Part shown: positions 1-8,106 of the stretch, piece after piece
How the letters are laid out: the number at the start of each line of letters is the position of its first letter
How positions within the stretch are numbered: the stretch's first letter is position 1
Origin: CAYJPV01 sp964547975
GTDB lineage: Bacteria > Acidobacteriota > Vicinamibacteria > Vicinamibacterales > JAKQTR01
Direction: 5' to 3'
Assembly (NCBI GenBank): GCA_964547975.1
Contig: CAZJRM010000013.1
Span: 1 to 42,296, forward strand
Length of the DNA: 42,296 nucleotides
Notes under the pieces: model-generated
What the model saw: the letters and a program-made list of their open reading frames with translations, nothing else
Told to the model about the DNA's origin: nothing
Databases searched by the model: none
Position numbers and translations under genes: made by a program

Positions 1-1426
1 CACCCCCCTGCGCGGCCGCGGGCCCGGGTGCCGCCGCCAGAAGCGCGGCGCACAAGGCGGCCGTCACGAAGGGCCACCGTGCCGTTCGCCACGACCAGAC
101 GAAGAAGGCGGCAATCCCCACCAGCAGCGTGCCCAAGCCGAACAGGATGACCTCCAGGCCGGACGTGGCGAACAGAAAGACCCAACCGACGAGCGCGACC
201 AGATTCGGCAGCGGGTAGCACCACACCTTGAACGGCCGAGGCCACTCGGGCGCCGACCGTCGCAGCAGGGTCAGGGCGACGATCTGGCCGATGAACTGGA
301 TGAGGATGCGCGTCGTAATCAGCGCGTCGATGACCATCCCGAGCGACAAGGTGCTCGCGGCAATCGCGATGGCACCGATGAGGACCAGTGACACGTGCGG
401 GAACCGCTTCGTCGGATGCACGCGCCCGAACATCCTGAAGAACGTGCCGTCGACGGCGGCCGCGTAGGGAATCCGGGAGTAGCCGAGCAGCAGCGCGAAG
501 ACTGATCCGAAGGCAGTCCACAGCACGAGGGCCGTGAACAGCGTCGCCACGCGGCTCCCGTACACACGTTCCATGAACACCGAGACGATGAAGTCCGCGT
601 GAGGGTGCTGGTCCGCGGGCACGAACTCCCGCCAGGGCACCACGCCGATGATCGACAGGTTGATCCCGAAGTAGATGACCGCGACCGCCAGCACGCTGAT
701 CAGGATCGAACGCGGGATGACGCGCCCCGGATCGGTCACCTCGTCGCCGATGTAGGCCACGCTGTAGTAGCCAAGGTAGTCGTAGATGCCCACCCGGGAG
801 GCCGCCCCGAGGCCGAACAGGAACCCGACCGAGAAGTTGAACGCGCCAGGCGGCACGTCGAACGCCACGGCCGGATCGAAGTGCATCGCCCCGGTCACGA
901 TGACGGCCGCCGTCGTCAGAACGGTCCCGATCCACAGGCTGACCGTCAGCCGGCCGATCGATCCGATGTGGCGGTACAGGAGCGCGATGTTGACGACCCC
1001 GACGGCCACGGCGACGGCGACGGTGCCGGTCTGCGTGAGGTTCGGCCAGACGTATCGCAGGTAACGCGCGAACCCGATGTAGCCCGACGCAATCTCGAGC
1101 GGGCCGCTCAGGATGAACTGCCAGATGAAGAGGAAGGCCACCAGCCTGCCCCATCGCTCACGGCCGAACCCTTCCCGCAGGTACCGGTACGAACCGCCGG
1201 ACCCGGGCATGGCGGCCCCGAGCTCGCTCCATACGAGGCCGTCGGCCACCACGATCACGAGCGCGGCGGCCCAGCCCATCAGGGCCTGCGGGCCACCGAG
1301 CGCCGTCATCAGCAGCGGGATCGTGATGAAGGGCCCGATGCCGATCATGTTGGACATGTTCAGCGCCGTGGCCTGCAGCAGGCCGAAGCGCCGAACCAGC
1401 CCGGGAGACGCCGATGCCCCAGCCAT
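1..1426 (-). CDS. APC family amino acid permease (3' end beyond window)
   Basis: Inner-membrane amino acid/polyamine-type permease of the APC superfamily. About 475 codons are visible with no stop before the edge. The N terminus is a short cytoplasmic stretch followed by the glycine-rich broken helix typical of APC TM1 (NMSNMIGIGPFITIPLL), then about eleven further hydrophobic segments. The ATG at 1426 lies 3 bases after the stop of the PIG-L gene, so the two are almost certainly co-transcribed and coupled. The family imports or exchanges amino acids; the substrate cannot be read here. The last visible residues, after a WSWRTARW linker, look like a signal peptide or a thirteenth membrane helix (ALCAALLAAAPGPAAAQ), so the protein may carry an extracytoplasmic C-terminal domain outside the window. 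Family assignment is secure; the length is unknown. Confidence 0.88.
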   Translation of the reverse strand, partial: MAGASASPGLVRRFGLLQATALNMSNMIGIGPFITIPLLMTALGGPQALMGWAAALVIVVADGLVWSELGAAMPGSGGSYRYLREGFGRERWGRLVAFLFIWQFILSGPLEIASGYIGFARYLRYVWPNLTQTGTVAVAVAVGVVNIALLYRHIGSIGRLTVSLWIGTVLTTAAVIVTGAMHFDPAVAFDVPPGAFNFSVGFLFGLGAASRVGIYDYLGYYSVAYIGDEVTDPGRVIPRSILISVLAVAVIYFGINLSIIGVVPWREFVPADQHPHADFIVSVFMERVYGSRVATLFTALVLWTAFGSVFALLLGYSRIPYAAAVDGTFFRMFGRVHPTKRFPHVSLVLIGAIAIAASTLSLGMVIDALITTRILIQFIGQIVALTLLRRSAPEWPRPFKVWCYPLPNLVALVGWVFLFATSGLEVILFGLGTLLVGIAAFFVWSWRTARWPFVTAALCAALLAAAPGPAAAQGG

Positions 1427-1429
1427 CGG

Positions 1430-2350
1430 CTACTTGCGCAGGAACGGGAACAGCTTCGCGATCTCGGCCTCGTCTGCCCGGCGGCCGTACTCGCAGAGTT
1501 CGAAGGACTCGGCGTACTTCACCGCGCCCCCCGCGTCGGCTCCGTAGTACTTGACCAGCGCCGCGCGAATCGCCGGCGTGATGCGGCCACCCCGCTGCTG
1601 CGCCAGCCAGGCTTTGCGCGCCGCCGCGTCCTTCGGCACCTCTGCCAGGCGGCCGGCGTGCCACGGCAGCCATTCGTAGACCTGGGAGACGTGCGCGTCG
1701 AGCATGTCGATCTTCTTCGCGAACGTGTCATCGATCGACACGGCGACATCCGGGTTGAACGGGGCGGGCTTCTGGAACCCGTCTTCGAAGTACATGAACA
1801 CCGGGTTCTTTGCCAGGGCGGGCGTATCGGGGGTGACGTTCGGCACGGTCACCATGAAGGCGGCGTCCTGCAGCAACACACCGGTGTACCGGTGGTCGGG
1901 ATGGTAGTCGTTCGGACGGGGCCCCAGCACGAGGTCCGCCTTCCACTGGCGAATCAGCCGGATGATCTGCTCGCGGATCTTCAGCTCCGGCAGGAGCTCG
2001 CCGTCGTGGTTGTCGAGCACGACGTAGTCCACACCGATGCGGCGGCCCGCCTCCTGCGCCTCGGCCCTCCGCCTGGCAGCCAGCATGCCGCCGCCCATCG
2101 TGTGATGCCCCGCGTCGCCGCTGGTCACCGACACGAAGCGCACGCGGTGACCCGCGGCCGCCCACTTGGCGGCCGTGCCGCCCGCGCGGATATCGCAGTC
2201 ATCGGGATGGGCGCCAAAGGCAATGATGTTGAGCGGTCCATCCGCTGGTTCGACGCGCGTCGGGGCCTGGGCCGAGGAAGGACCGGCCCCCACCACGAAC
2301 ACGCACACCACCGCGGCAAGCACGAGAGCAACGGGTCTGGCCACGAACAT
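1430..2350 (-). CDS. exported PIG-L (LmbE-like) family deacetylase
   Basis: Probable zinc-dependent N-deacetylase of the PIG-L/LmbE superfamily, which removes acetyl groups from N-acetylglucosaminyl-type substrates. The 306-residue protein begins with a signal peptide ending near SSAQAP (about residue 28). The family's metal motif AHPDD is at residues 47-51 and the second motif HPDH at about 150-153, so the active site looks complete. A strong ribosome site (AGGAGG, 5 bases upstream) fixes the start at 2350. It sits between an M20 peptidase and an amino acid permease on the same strand, which suggests exported processing of an amino-sugar or acylated amino compound before uptake. The substrate is not determinable; periplasmic PIG-L proteins are common in Acidobacteriota and Planctomycetes. 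Confidence 0.9.
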   Translation of the reverse strand: MFVARPVALVLAAVVCVFVVGAGPSSAQAPTRVEPADGPLNIIAFGAHPDDCDIRAGGTAAKWAAAGHRVRFVSVTSGDAGHHTMGGGMLAARRRAEAQEAGRRIGVDYVVLDNHDGELLPELKIREQIIRLIRQWKADLVLGPRPNDYHPDHRYTGVLLQDAAFMVTVPNVTPDTPALAKNPVFMYFEDGFQKPAPFNPDVAVSIDDTFAKKIDMLDAHVSQVYEWLPWHAGRLAEVPKDAAARKAWLAQQRGGRITPAIRAALVKYYGADAGGAVKYAESFELCEYGRRADEAEIAKLFPFLRK

Positions 2351-2444
2351 GACTGCCTCCTGTGAGACCGCCGGATTCTGCGTGATCGGCGATCGGGATG
2401 CAAGCGGGACGGGATGCGTGGGGGTCGGCTCGAGCCGGCCCGAT
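2351..2444. other. intergenic gap between PIG-L and M20 genes
   Basis: This 94-base gap holds the PIG-L Shine-Dalgarno next to 2350 and a perfect 12-base palindrome CGGCTCGAGCCG at 2426-2437. No clear promoter is visible, so read-through from the M20 gene is likely. The palindrome may be a weak terminator or a processing site. Confidence 0.4.
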
Positions 2445-3776
2445 TCAGCGTCCGGCTGACTCGTCCTGAGCGCAGTCGAAGGAAGCCGGACGCCACGTGG
2501 ACGCGGACGCCGGACGCTGCAGGAGCCGGTCCAGCAGGACGGCCGTGCGTTTCGTCAGGCGCACCATTTCATCCAAATCCACCCACTCGCCCGGCGCGTG
2601 GTCGAGGTCGCCGAGCCCGCCAAGGCCGTCGAGCCCGGACACGATCCCCGCGACGAACGAGATGTCTCCCGCGCCCCGCTGTGACGGGTCGTGCGCCTCG
2701 ATCGGACCGGTCCCGACGTCCCGCGACACGCGGTCGAGTTCCGCGAGCAGCGCGCGATTGCCGTCGGTGGGCGCCATCGAGGGCATCCCGTCCGTGAACG
2801 TGATGGTGGCCGACGTCTTCGGCAGGTTCGACGCGACGATGGTGCGCATCTTCTCCCGGGCCCGTTCGAGCTGGTCACGCGTCAGGAACCGCATGTCGCC
2901 CGTGACCACCACCGAACGCGGCACCACGTTGTTCTTGCCGGCCGCACTGCCGGAAAACGCCGCCGCGTCGTACGTCACGTCCGTCCCACCCACGATGACG
3001 CTCGGATTGAAGGTGAGGAACGGTTCGCGCAGCTCCTGGTGGAACGCGGTCAGGATTCGCGCCGCTTCGAACACGGCGCCGCTCCCCCGTTCATCGCCGA
3101 AGATGGTCGACGAGTGCCCTTGCGATCCGGTCACCTCCAGCCGCCACGCGCTGAACCCGCGGCGGCCGACGACGGCCGTGGCCGGCACGTATCCCTCGAA
3201 GGCCAGGGCCACGTCACTTCGCCTGGCCGCGTCGATGAGCGCAGCCCGGCTCGTGTCGTAGGGCTTGCCGGTGTCTTCTTCATCGCCGGTAAACACGACG
3301 ATGACCTGACGGTTCTCGAGCCGGCCGGCCGCGTGCAGGGCACGAAGCGCCTCGATCGCGATGCCGTTTCCCGACTTCATGTCCGCCGAGCCGCTGCCGT
3401 AGGCGCGAGTGCCCTCCCGCCGGAAACGTTCGCCCTGGAGGACGGTGTCGAGGTGGCCGATGATCAGCACCCGGGTGCCCTGGGTGCCCCGGTGTTCCGC
3501 CACCAGGTGCCCCGCGCGTCCGACAGCGGACTGATCCACCCACCGGGTCTCGAATCCCAGCGCAGCGAGTTGCTCCGCGTAGAACCGACCGACGCGGCGG
3601 ACGCCGTCGTGATTCTCGGTCGCGCTCGGGATGTCAATCGCGCCCGCAAGGCGGTCGACCGCCCCTTCGCGGCCAGTCTCGATCGCCGACACCAGGCGCT
3701 GTTCGACGGGCGACAGACCCTGCGCGTACAGCGGGCCCGCCAGCAGTACGAGCAGCAGTCCGAACGTCGCTCTCAT
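2445..3776 (-). CDS. secreted M20 family metallopeptidase (glutamate carboxypeptidase-like)
   Basis: Di-zinc M20 peptidase resembling carboxypeptidase G2 and glutamate carboxypeptidases, which release C-terminal or single amino acids. Signal peptide at residues 1-19 (cleavage near LYAQG). Metal and catalytic residues are visible in order: HLD (His108, Asp110), the bridging Asp of GSADMKSG (Asp132), the catalytic GDEE pair (Glu166/Glu167), and the late His in DLDHAPGEW. The dimerisation domain lies between. The last 17 residues (from TWRPASF) do not look like family sequence: they are translated from a dispersed repeat, and the stop codon abuts that repeat. It follows the barrel gene by 7 bases and precedes the PIG-L gene, so it is probably the second gene of a peptide/amide-use operon. 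Family call is firm, specificity is inference. Confidence 0.9.
   Translation of the reverse strand: MRATFGLLLVLLAGPLYAQGLSPVEQRLVSAIETGREGAVDRLAGAIDIPSATENHDGVRRVGRFYAEQLAALGFETRWVDQSAVGRAGHLVAEHRGTQGTRVLIIGHLDTVLQGERFRREGTRAYGSGSADMKSGNGIAIEALRALHAAGRLENRQVIVVFTGDEEDTGKPYDTSRAALIDAARRSDVALAFEGYVPATAVVGRRGFSAWRLEVTGSQGHSSTIFGDERGSGAVFEAARILTAFHQELREPFLTFNPSVIVGGTDVTYDAAAFSGSAAGKNNVVPRSVVVTGDMRFLTRDQLERAREKMRTIVASNLPKTSATITFTDGMPSMAPTDGNRALLAELDRVSRDVGTGPIEAHDPSQRGAGDISFVAGIVSGLDGLGGLGDLDHAPGEWVDLDEMVRLTKRTAVLLDRLLQRPASASTWRPASFDCAQDESAGR
2448..2493. repeat. palindrome carrying an inserted dispersed repeat
   Basis: Arms GCGTCCGGCT (2448-2457) and AGCCGGACGC (2484-2493) are perfect inverted repeats around a 26-base loop. 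The loop contains, on the minus strand, CCTTCGACTGCGCTCAGGAC, a short dispersed repeat I recall seeing in many environmental genomes. The same two arms occur at 37290-37311 with only two bases between them, so this copy looks like the same palindrome opened by an insertion. It encodes the C-terminal tail of the M20 peptidase. Confidence 0.7.
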
Positions 3777-3783
3777 CTCAGCC

Positions 3784-4371
3784 TCAGAACCGGAACCCGG
3801 CCATGATGGCGAACCCCTGCGGCTTGACGTCGATATCCTTGTCGATCGAGATGTTCTTCACGCTCTTGAGCCAGCGGCCTTCCACGAGGAGCTTGCTCAC
3901 CTCCACGCCAATCCCCGCCACGAACGACACGTCGGACTTCTCCACATCGTCGCTGATGTCGGTGGTGTCGCCGTCGAATTCGGTCTCGGCCTTGATGCGC
4001 ACGTTGAACGATGGTCCCGCGAACGCGTAGACCTTGAACCCTGCCGCGCCAAAGGAGAGCCTCGCGAGCACGGGCACATCGAGGTAATCCAGTTTCAAGG
4101 TGAAGTCGCCGCCGGGCAACGAAGCCGTCGCGCCCTTCTGCGTGAAGATGGCCTCCGGTTGAATGGCGAGGCCGGGCAGTAACGACACCGTCAGGAACGC
4201 GCCGCCGGTGATGCCCGTCCGGCGATCGAGCTCACTGCCGAGTTCCGAGAAGTCCGGGACGGTGGCGAAGAGGGCCCCCCCTTTGATCCCGCCCGAGATC
4301 CCCTGGGCGGTCCCCATCGAGGGCAAGGCGAGAAGCAGGATTCCGACCATCACCGCGGTACGTGTGGACAT
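3784..4371 (-). CDS. outer-membrane beta-barrel protein (PorT/OMP_b-brl type)
   Basis: A 195-residue small barrel with a signal peptide (residues 1-23, cleavage near GTAQG). Alternating hydrophobic strands follow, with a glycine-rich first strand (ISGGIKGGALFA) and a last strand ending in phenylalanine (GFAIMAGFRF), the usual outer-membrane assembly signal. This matches the PorT/OmpX-like eight-strand beta-barrel family of Gram-negative bacteria. A GGGAGA sequence just upstream serves as a ribosome site. It is the first gene of the minus-strand group OMP - M20 peptidase - PIG-L - permease and may be a receptor, pore or assembly factor; the sequence does not show which. Confidence 0.85.
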   Translation of the reverse strand: MSTRTAVMVGILLLALPSMGTAQGISGGIKGGALFATVPDFSELGSELDRRTGITGGAFLTVSLLPGLAIQPEAIFTQKGATASLPGGDFTLKLDYLDVPVLARLSFGAAGFKVYAFAGPSFNVRIKAETEFDGDTTDISDDVEKSDVSFVAGIGVEVSKLLVEGRWLKSVKNISIDKDIDVKPQGFAIMAGFRF

Positions 4372-4448
4372 GTTCGTCTCTCCCGGCCGGTCCCCACGAC
4401 CGTCCGCTCTCGGATTGTCGCACAGATCGCCGTGACAGCCGGGCGGGC

Positions 4449-4493
4449 TTGGCGTGTGCGGGATCCCGGCGTAGAATATGCGTGTCTAAACAC
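4449..4493 (+). promoter_or_regulatory. candidate sigma70 promoter and palindrome upstream of pirin
   Basis: TTGGCG (4449-4454), a 17-base spacer and TAGAAT (4472-4477) make a good housekeeping-type promoter for the pirin gene. Just downstream the short inverted repeat GTGT-CTAA-ACAC (4482-4493) lies where transcription would begin and could be an operator. The barrel gene diverges from the same 210-base region; its own promoter was not identified. Confidence 0.5.
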
Positions 4494-4581
4494 ACAAGAA
4501 GAGATGCCGGGCTTCGGGCCGCTTCCGGTCGCCGGTGCCCTATCGCCTGTTCCCTAGTCCCTCTGCCAGGAGGAGGCCAAA

Positions 4582-5487
4582 ATGTCGATTCGTCCCGTAC
4601 GCCGCCTCACGCCGTCCACCCCGACCCTCGAGGGCGCCGGCGTGCGCCTCCGCCGAGCGTTCGGCTTCGGCGATACCGGTGAGACCGATCCGTTCCTGCT
4701 GTTCGACGACTTCCGCGGGGATCGTCCCGGGGACTACCAGGCCGGCTTCCCCTGGCATCCCCACCGCGGGATCGAGACCATTACGTACGTGCTCGCCGGG
4801 AACGTCGACCACGCCGATTCCCTCGGCAACCGGGGCACGATCGGCGCCGGTGACGTCCAGTGGATGACCGCCGGCAGCGGCATCGTCCATCAGGAAATGC
4901 CCCACGGCGACGCGCAGGGCCGGATGCACGGTTTCCAGCTCTGGGCGAACCTGCCTGCGTCGCTGAAGATGTCGTCACCCCGCTACCAGGACATCGCGGC
5001 CGCGGATATCCCCTCCGTCACCGAAGACGACGGAACGACGGTACGGGTCATCTGCGGGACCTTCTGGGGACGAACCGGGCCGGTCGAGGGTGTGGCGGCC
5101 GACCCGCAGTACCTGGACGTCTGGGTGCCGGCCGGAGTCAAGGCCCGGCTGCCGGTCGATCGCGCCAGGAACGTCTTCGCCTACGTGTTTGAGGGAGCGG
5201 GCACGTTCGCCCACGCATCGGAGCCGAAACCGGTCGTCACCGAACGCGTCGATGCCACCGGAGCCCAGGACGGCTACGATGCCGGCAATCGTGCACTGGT
5301 GGTCTTCGATGCCGGCGACGAAGTCACGGTCCAGGCTGGCGACGAGGGTATCCGGTTCGTGATGGCATCCGGCAGACCGTTGGGGGAACCCATCGCGTGG
5401 CGCGGCCCGATCGTCATGAACACGAATGACGAACTGCGCCGCGCGTTCGAGGAGTATCGCGACGGCACGTTTCTCAAGCACCGGTAG
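4582..5487 (+). CDS. pirin family protein (bicupin)
   Basis: Iron-binding bicupin of the pirin family; bacterial members include quercetin 2,3-dioxygenases and redox or metabolic regulators. The 301-residue length is normal. The N-terminal cupin has the full metal site: His59 and His61 (WHPHRGIET), His103 and Glu105 (VHQEMPHG). The C-terminal domain ends with the diagnostic block MNTNDELRRAFEEYRDGTF. The start is set by a strong AGGAGGAGG ribosome site. It stands alone, downstream of a candidate promoter and with a hairpin after the stop. Cytoplasmic. Whether it is an enzyme or a regulator cannot be told from sequence. Confidence 0.93.
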   Translation: MSIRPVRRLTPSTPTLEGAGVRLRRAFGFGDTGETDPFLLFDDFRGDRPGDYQAGFPWHPHRGIETITYVLAGNVDHADSLGNRGTIGAGDVQWMTAGSGIVHQEMPHGDAQGRMHGFQLWANLPASLKMSSPRYQDIAAADIPSVTEDDGTTVRVICGTFWGRTGPVEGVAADPQYLDVWVPAGVKARLPVDRARNVFAYVFEGAGTFAHASEPKPVVTERVDATGAQDGYDAGNRALVVFDAGDEVTVQAGDEGIRFVMASGRPLGEPIAWRGPIVMNTNDELRRAFEEYRDGTFLKHR

Positions 5488-5511
5488 CCCGCTCATGCCC
5501 GGAGGCGGGCT
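5486..5511 (+). terminator. hairpin after pirin
   Basis: AGCCCGC (5486-5492) pairs with GCGGGCT (5505-5511) around a 12-base loop, overlapping the pirin stop codon. There is no T-run, so it is at best a factor-dependent or weak terminator. Confidence 0.35.
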
Positions 5512-5652
5512 GCCGATAATCTAGTTAGCGCGGTGGCGCGGTGGGTCACGAGGTGCTCCTCCAGCAGCTGGATGCTTCAGAGCCCAGACACACCCGATAC
5601 GGGGAACCGACAGCACGCCGTTCCGCCCCGCCCCGCGCCCTATTCGACAAGA

Positions 5653-5688
5653 CAAGGGGTCGAGGCAGGAATTCTGCCCGGCCCCTTG
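5653..5688. repeat. REP-like hairpin just upstream of the SDR promoter
   Basis: CAAGGGG (5653-5659) pairs with CCCCTTG (5682-5688), with an inner stem GGCAG (5664-5668) / CTGCC (5674-5678) over GAATT. The shape and the run-of-G to run-of-C arms resemble the REP palindromes at 10305-10392. It ends nine bases before the extended -10 of the next gene, so it could also bind a regulator. The rest of 5512-5652 shows nothing recognisable. Confidence 0.45.
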
Positions 5689-5696
5689 CGGCTTTC

Positions 5697-5705
5697 TGGT
5701 ATAAG
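5697..5705 (+). promoter_or_regulatory. extended -10 promoter, probably leaderless
   Basis: TGGTATAAG (TGn followed by TATAAG at 5700-5705) is an extended -10 element placed 5 bases before the ATG at 5711. Transcription would begin at about the start codon. No Shine-Dalgarno sequence is present. Confidence 0.55.
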
Positions 5706-5710
5706 GGCCT

Positions 5711-6898
5711 ATGCCAACAAGCCGACGCGACCTCCTTCGGGCGGCCGCGACCGGGGCTCTCAGCCTCGGCTTCGCGCCACGCGTATTCGCCCAGTCCCAG
5801 TCTGCCGCCCCGAAGCCGCCGCGCCAGGCGGGACCGTTACCCGAGGGAGTCGGACGGGCCGCGGCGCCTCTACGTATCCTGATTCTCGGGGGCACGGGCT
5901 TCACCGGGCCGCACCAGGTGAAATACGCCCTCGCCCGCGGTCACAAGATCACCTTGTTCAACCGCGGCAGGAATCCGCACATGTGGCCGGGCGAGGTGGA
6001 GGAACTGACGGGCGACCGCAATACCGGCGACCTCGCGGCGCTGACCGGACGCACGTGGGACGTGTGCATCGACAACCCCACCACGCTCCCCTTCTGGGTG
6101 CGTGATGCCGGCCGGATGCTGAAAGGCCGCGTCGGTCAGTATGTATTCATCTCCACACTGTCGGTCCACGCGTCCGAAGCGACGGTCGGCGCCGACGAGA
6201 GCGATCCCGTCGCGGAGTACAAGGGCGCCGATCCGATGACAGAAACGCAGGACACCCTGCGCGCGAACGTCGGCGGCCTGTACGGCCCGCTGAAAGCCGT
6301 TTCCGAAAGGGAAGCCGAACGCTGGTTCCCCGGCATCACGACCGTCATCCGCCCCACGCTCATTGTCGGCCCCGGCGACGAGAGTGACCGGTTCTCGTAC
6401 TGGCCCGTCCGCCTCGATCGCGGCGGCGAGGTCCTGGCACCCGGCGACGGCAGTGATTTCGTGCAGTACATCGACGCGCGGGACCTTGCCGAGTGGACGG
6501 TCCGGATGGCGGAAGCGAAGTCGTTCGGCACCTTCACCGCGGCGGGCCCTGGGTTCGAAATGACCATGGCCGAGATGCTGCTGGGCATCCGCGCCGCTTC
6601 GACCGTTGGCGCGAAGATCGTGTGGGTCCCTGCGGACTTCCTCCGGGCGCAGAAGGTGCGGGCCTGGTCCGACATGCCGGTCTGGGTGCCGACGACGCCC
6701 GAGACGGCGGGATTCAGCCGCCGCAGCAACAGGAAGGCGATCGCGGCGGGCCTGACCTTCCGGCCGCTGGCGCAGACCGCACTCGACACGCTGGCGTGGT
6801 TCAAGTCACAGTCGGCCGAACGGCAGGCGGCGCTGAAGGCAGGCATCAAGCCCGAGCGCGAACGGGAAGTGCTGGCCGCCTGGTTCGCGAAGAAATAA
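5711..6898 (+). CDS. Tat-exported NAD-dependent epimerase/SDR-like protein
   Basis: Extended short-chain dehydrogenase/epimerase-like protein of 395 residues. The N terminus is a twin-arginine signal (SRRDLL at residues 4-9, hydrophobic stretch, cleavage near VFAQS), so it is predicted to be exported folded, probably with its nucleotide bound. The Rossmann motif LILGGTGFTG is at about residues 56-65 and STLSVHAS marks the central strand region. No clear YxxxK catalytic pair is visible in the usual place, as in several NmrA/isoflavone-reductase-like members. Related proteins occur among Acidobacteriota and Planctomycetes as Tat-exported oxidoreductases. It ends 24 bases from the convergent GT87 gene. 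The reaction is unknown. Confidence 0.82.
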   Translation: MPTSRRDLLRAAATGALSLGFAPRVFAQSQSAAPKPPRQAGPLPEGVGRAAAPLRILILGGTGFTGPHQVKYALARGHKITLFNRGRNPHMWPGEVEELTGDRNTGDLAALTGRTWDVCIDNPTTLPFWVRDAGRMLKGRVGQYVFISTLSVHASEATVGADESDPVAEYKGADPMTETQDTLRANVGGLYGPLKAVSEREAERWFPGITTVIRPTLIVGPGDESDRFSYWPVRLDRGGEVLAPGDGSDFVQYIDARDLAEWTVRMAEAKSFGTFTAAGPGFEMTMAEMLLGIRAASTVGAKIVWVPADFLRAQKVRAWSDMPVWVPTTPETAGFSRRSNRKAIAAGLTFRPLAQTALDTLAWFKSQSAERQAALKAGIKPEREREVLAAWFAKK

Positions 6899-6922
6899 CC
6901 CGTGCGCCGGCGTCGCCGCCGG

Positions 6923-8006
6923 TCATGCGAGGCGCCGCGCCCGGAGGTGCAAGGCCAGGCCGAGTTGGATGAGCGCGCAGACGGTGACGACCCGCGCCAT
7001 CATGAACGACCGGTACAGCTCGCGTCCCATCACGTCCCAGATCGACAGCCCGGCGATCGCCAGGCACGCGAACAGGAGCCATCGAAGAGACGGCGCCAGT
7101 GCGCCGCTTCGGTCGAGCAGGACGAGCACGACCGGCGTGCCGACGAGCAGCACGTAGTCCCATCCCTGCGGTGAAAGCAGCGGAATCAGGAAGAGGATCA
7201 CGCCCGTTTCGAGATACTCGGGCAGCGGCGTGCCCACGCGCTGCCGGAACGTCCACGTGCAGGCGCCAACGAGCAGGATGGCCGCGCCCAGTGCGAGGCG
7301 GCCGGCGAGAGGCCCGACGCCGAACCAGCTGGCGAACGTCCCCGCCAGCGAGGCGTTGTCCTGGCCCGCCAGATTCGGCGCCGTCGATGTCGTCACGACC
7401 GTCCAGAGTCCACGCAGCAGGTCGAGGTTTCCATCGACTCCGTACCGCACCACAGGTAACGTCACCACCGCCACGAGGCCGGCGACGAACCAGGCCGCGG
7501 CGCCGACTCGCCGCCGCGCGACCAGCCAGGGCCAGAACAGGATGGCGTACGGCTTGACGGCGGTGGCCGCGGCCAGCAGCAGCCCGACGGTCCGCTCGCG
7601 GCCCTTTCGCCCCGCGTCGAGCGCCAGCATCGCGAGGAGCGCCAGGAGGATGTTCGTCTGCCCGAGGCCGATCTCTCGAATGTAGAACTTCCCCATCGCG
7701 AGGATCAGCATCCAGACGAGGAATCGAGTGGAACGCCGCTGGTCGGGCAGCAGGCGAAGCGACAGCGTCACGAACCAGATCAGAAGGCCAATCGAGACGC
7801 TGAACCAGACGGCGCGCGCGGCCACCGGCGGAAGCAGGCTGAGCGGGGCGATGACGAAAGCAAACGCCGGGAGGTACTTGTACTGCCAGTGCCCGTCTTC
7901 GGCCCGGTAGAGGTTCTCTCCGGCGACGACGCGGGAACCGGCCGTCAGGTAGACGCCGAAATCGTACATCTGCCCCTTCGCCCTCAGGCCGAAGCCGATG
8001 GCGGCC
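6923..8006 (-). CDS. GT87 (DUF2029) family membrane glycosyltransferase, 5' end in gap
   Basis: Polytopic glycosyltransferase of family GT87, the group of polyprenyl-phosphate mannose/arabinose-dependent mannosyltransferases. The first internal ATG is at 7969 (348 codons), but the frame stays open upstream through AIGFGLRAKGQ into the N gap, so the true start lies there. The YDFGVYLTAG block with GENLYR and the YKYLPAFAFVIAPLSLLP loop are typical, followed by about nine membrane helices and a basic C terminus. It would transfer a sugar from a lipid carrier on the outer face of the inner membrane; the acceptor is unknown. It converges on the SDR gene with 24 bases between. Confidence 0.85.
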
Positions 8007-8106
8007 NNNNNNNNNNNNNNNNNNNNNNNNNNNNNNNNNNNNNNNNNNNNNNNNNNNNNNNNNNNNNNNNNNNNNNNNNNNNNNNNNNNNNNNNNNNNNN
8101 NNNNNN
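8007..8106. other. assembly gap (100 N)
   Basis: Exactly 100 unknown bases, the conventional size for a scaffold join of unknown length. The 5' ends of the GT87 gene (minus) and the S46 peptidase gene (plus), and their promoters, lie in it. Adjacency of the two sides rests on scaffolding only. Confidence 0.98.

Noticed and set aside
599..2365. Long open frame on the plus strand (588 codons)
   Set aside because: It is antisense to the permease and PIG-L genes, is full of Arg/Asp/His from GC-rich shadow coding, and has no family motif.
5512..5652. Possible tRNA or small RNA gene
   Set aside because: No cloverleaf, anticodon arm or TPsiC-like sequence could be folded; nothing recognisable.
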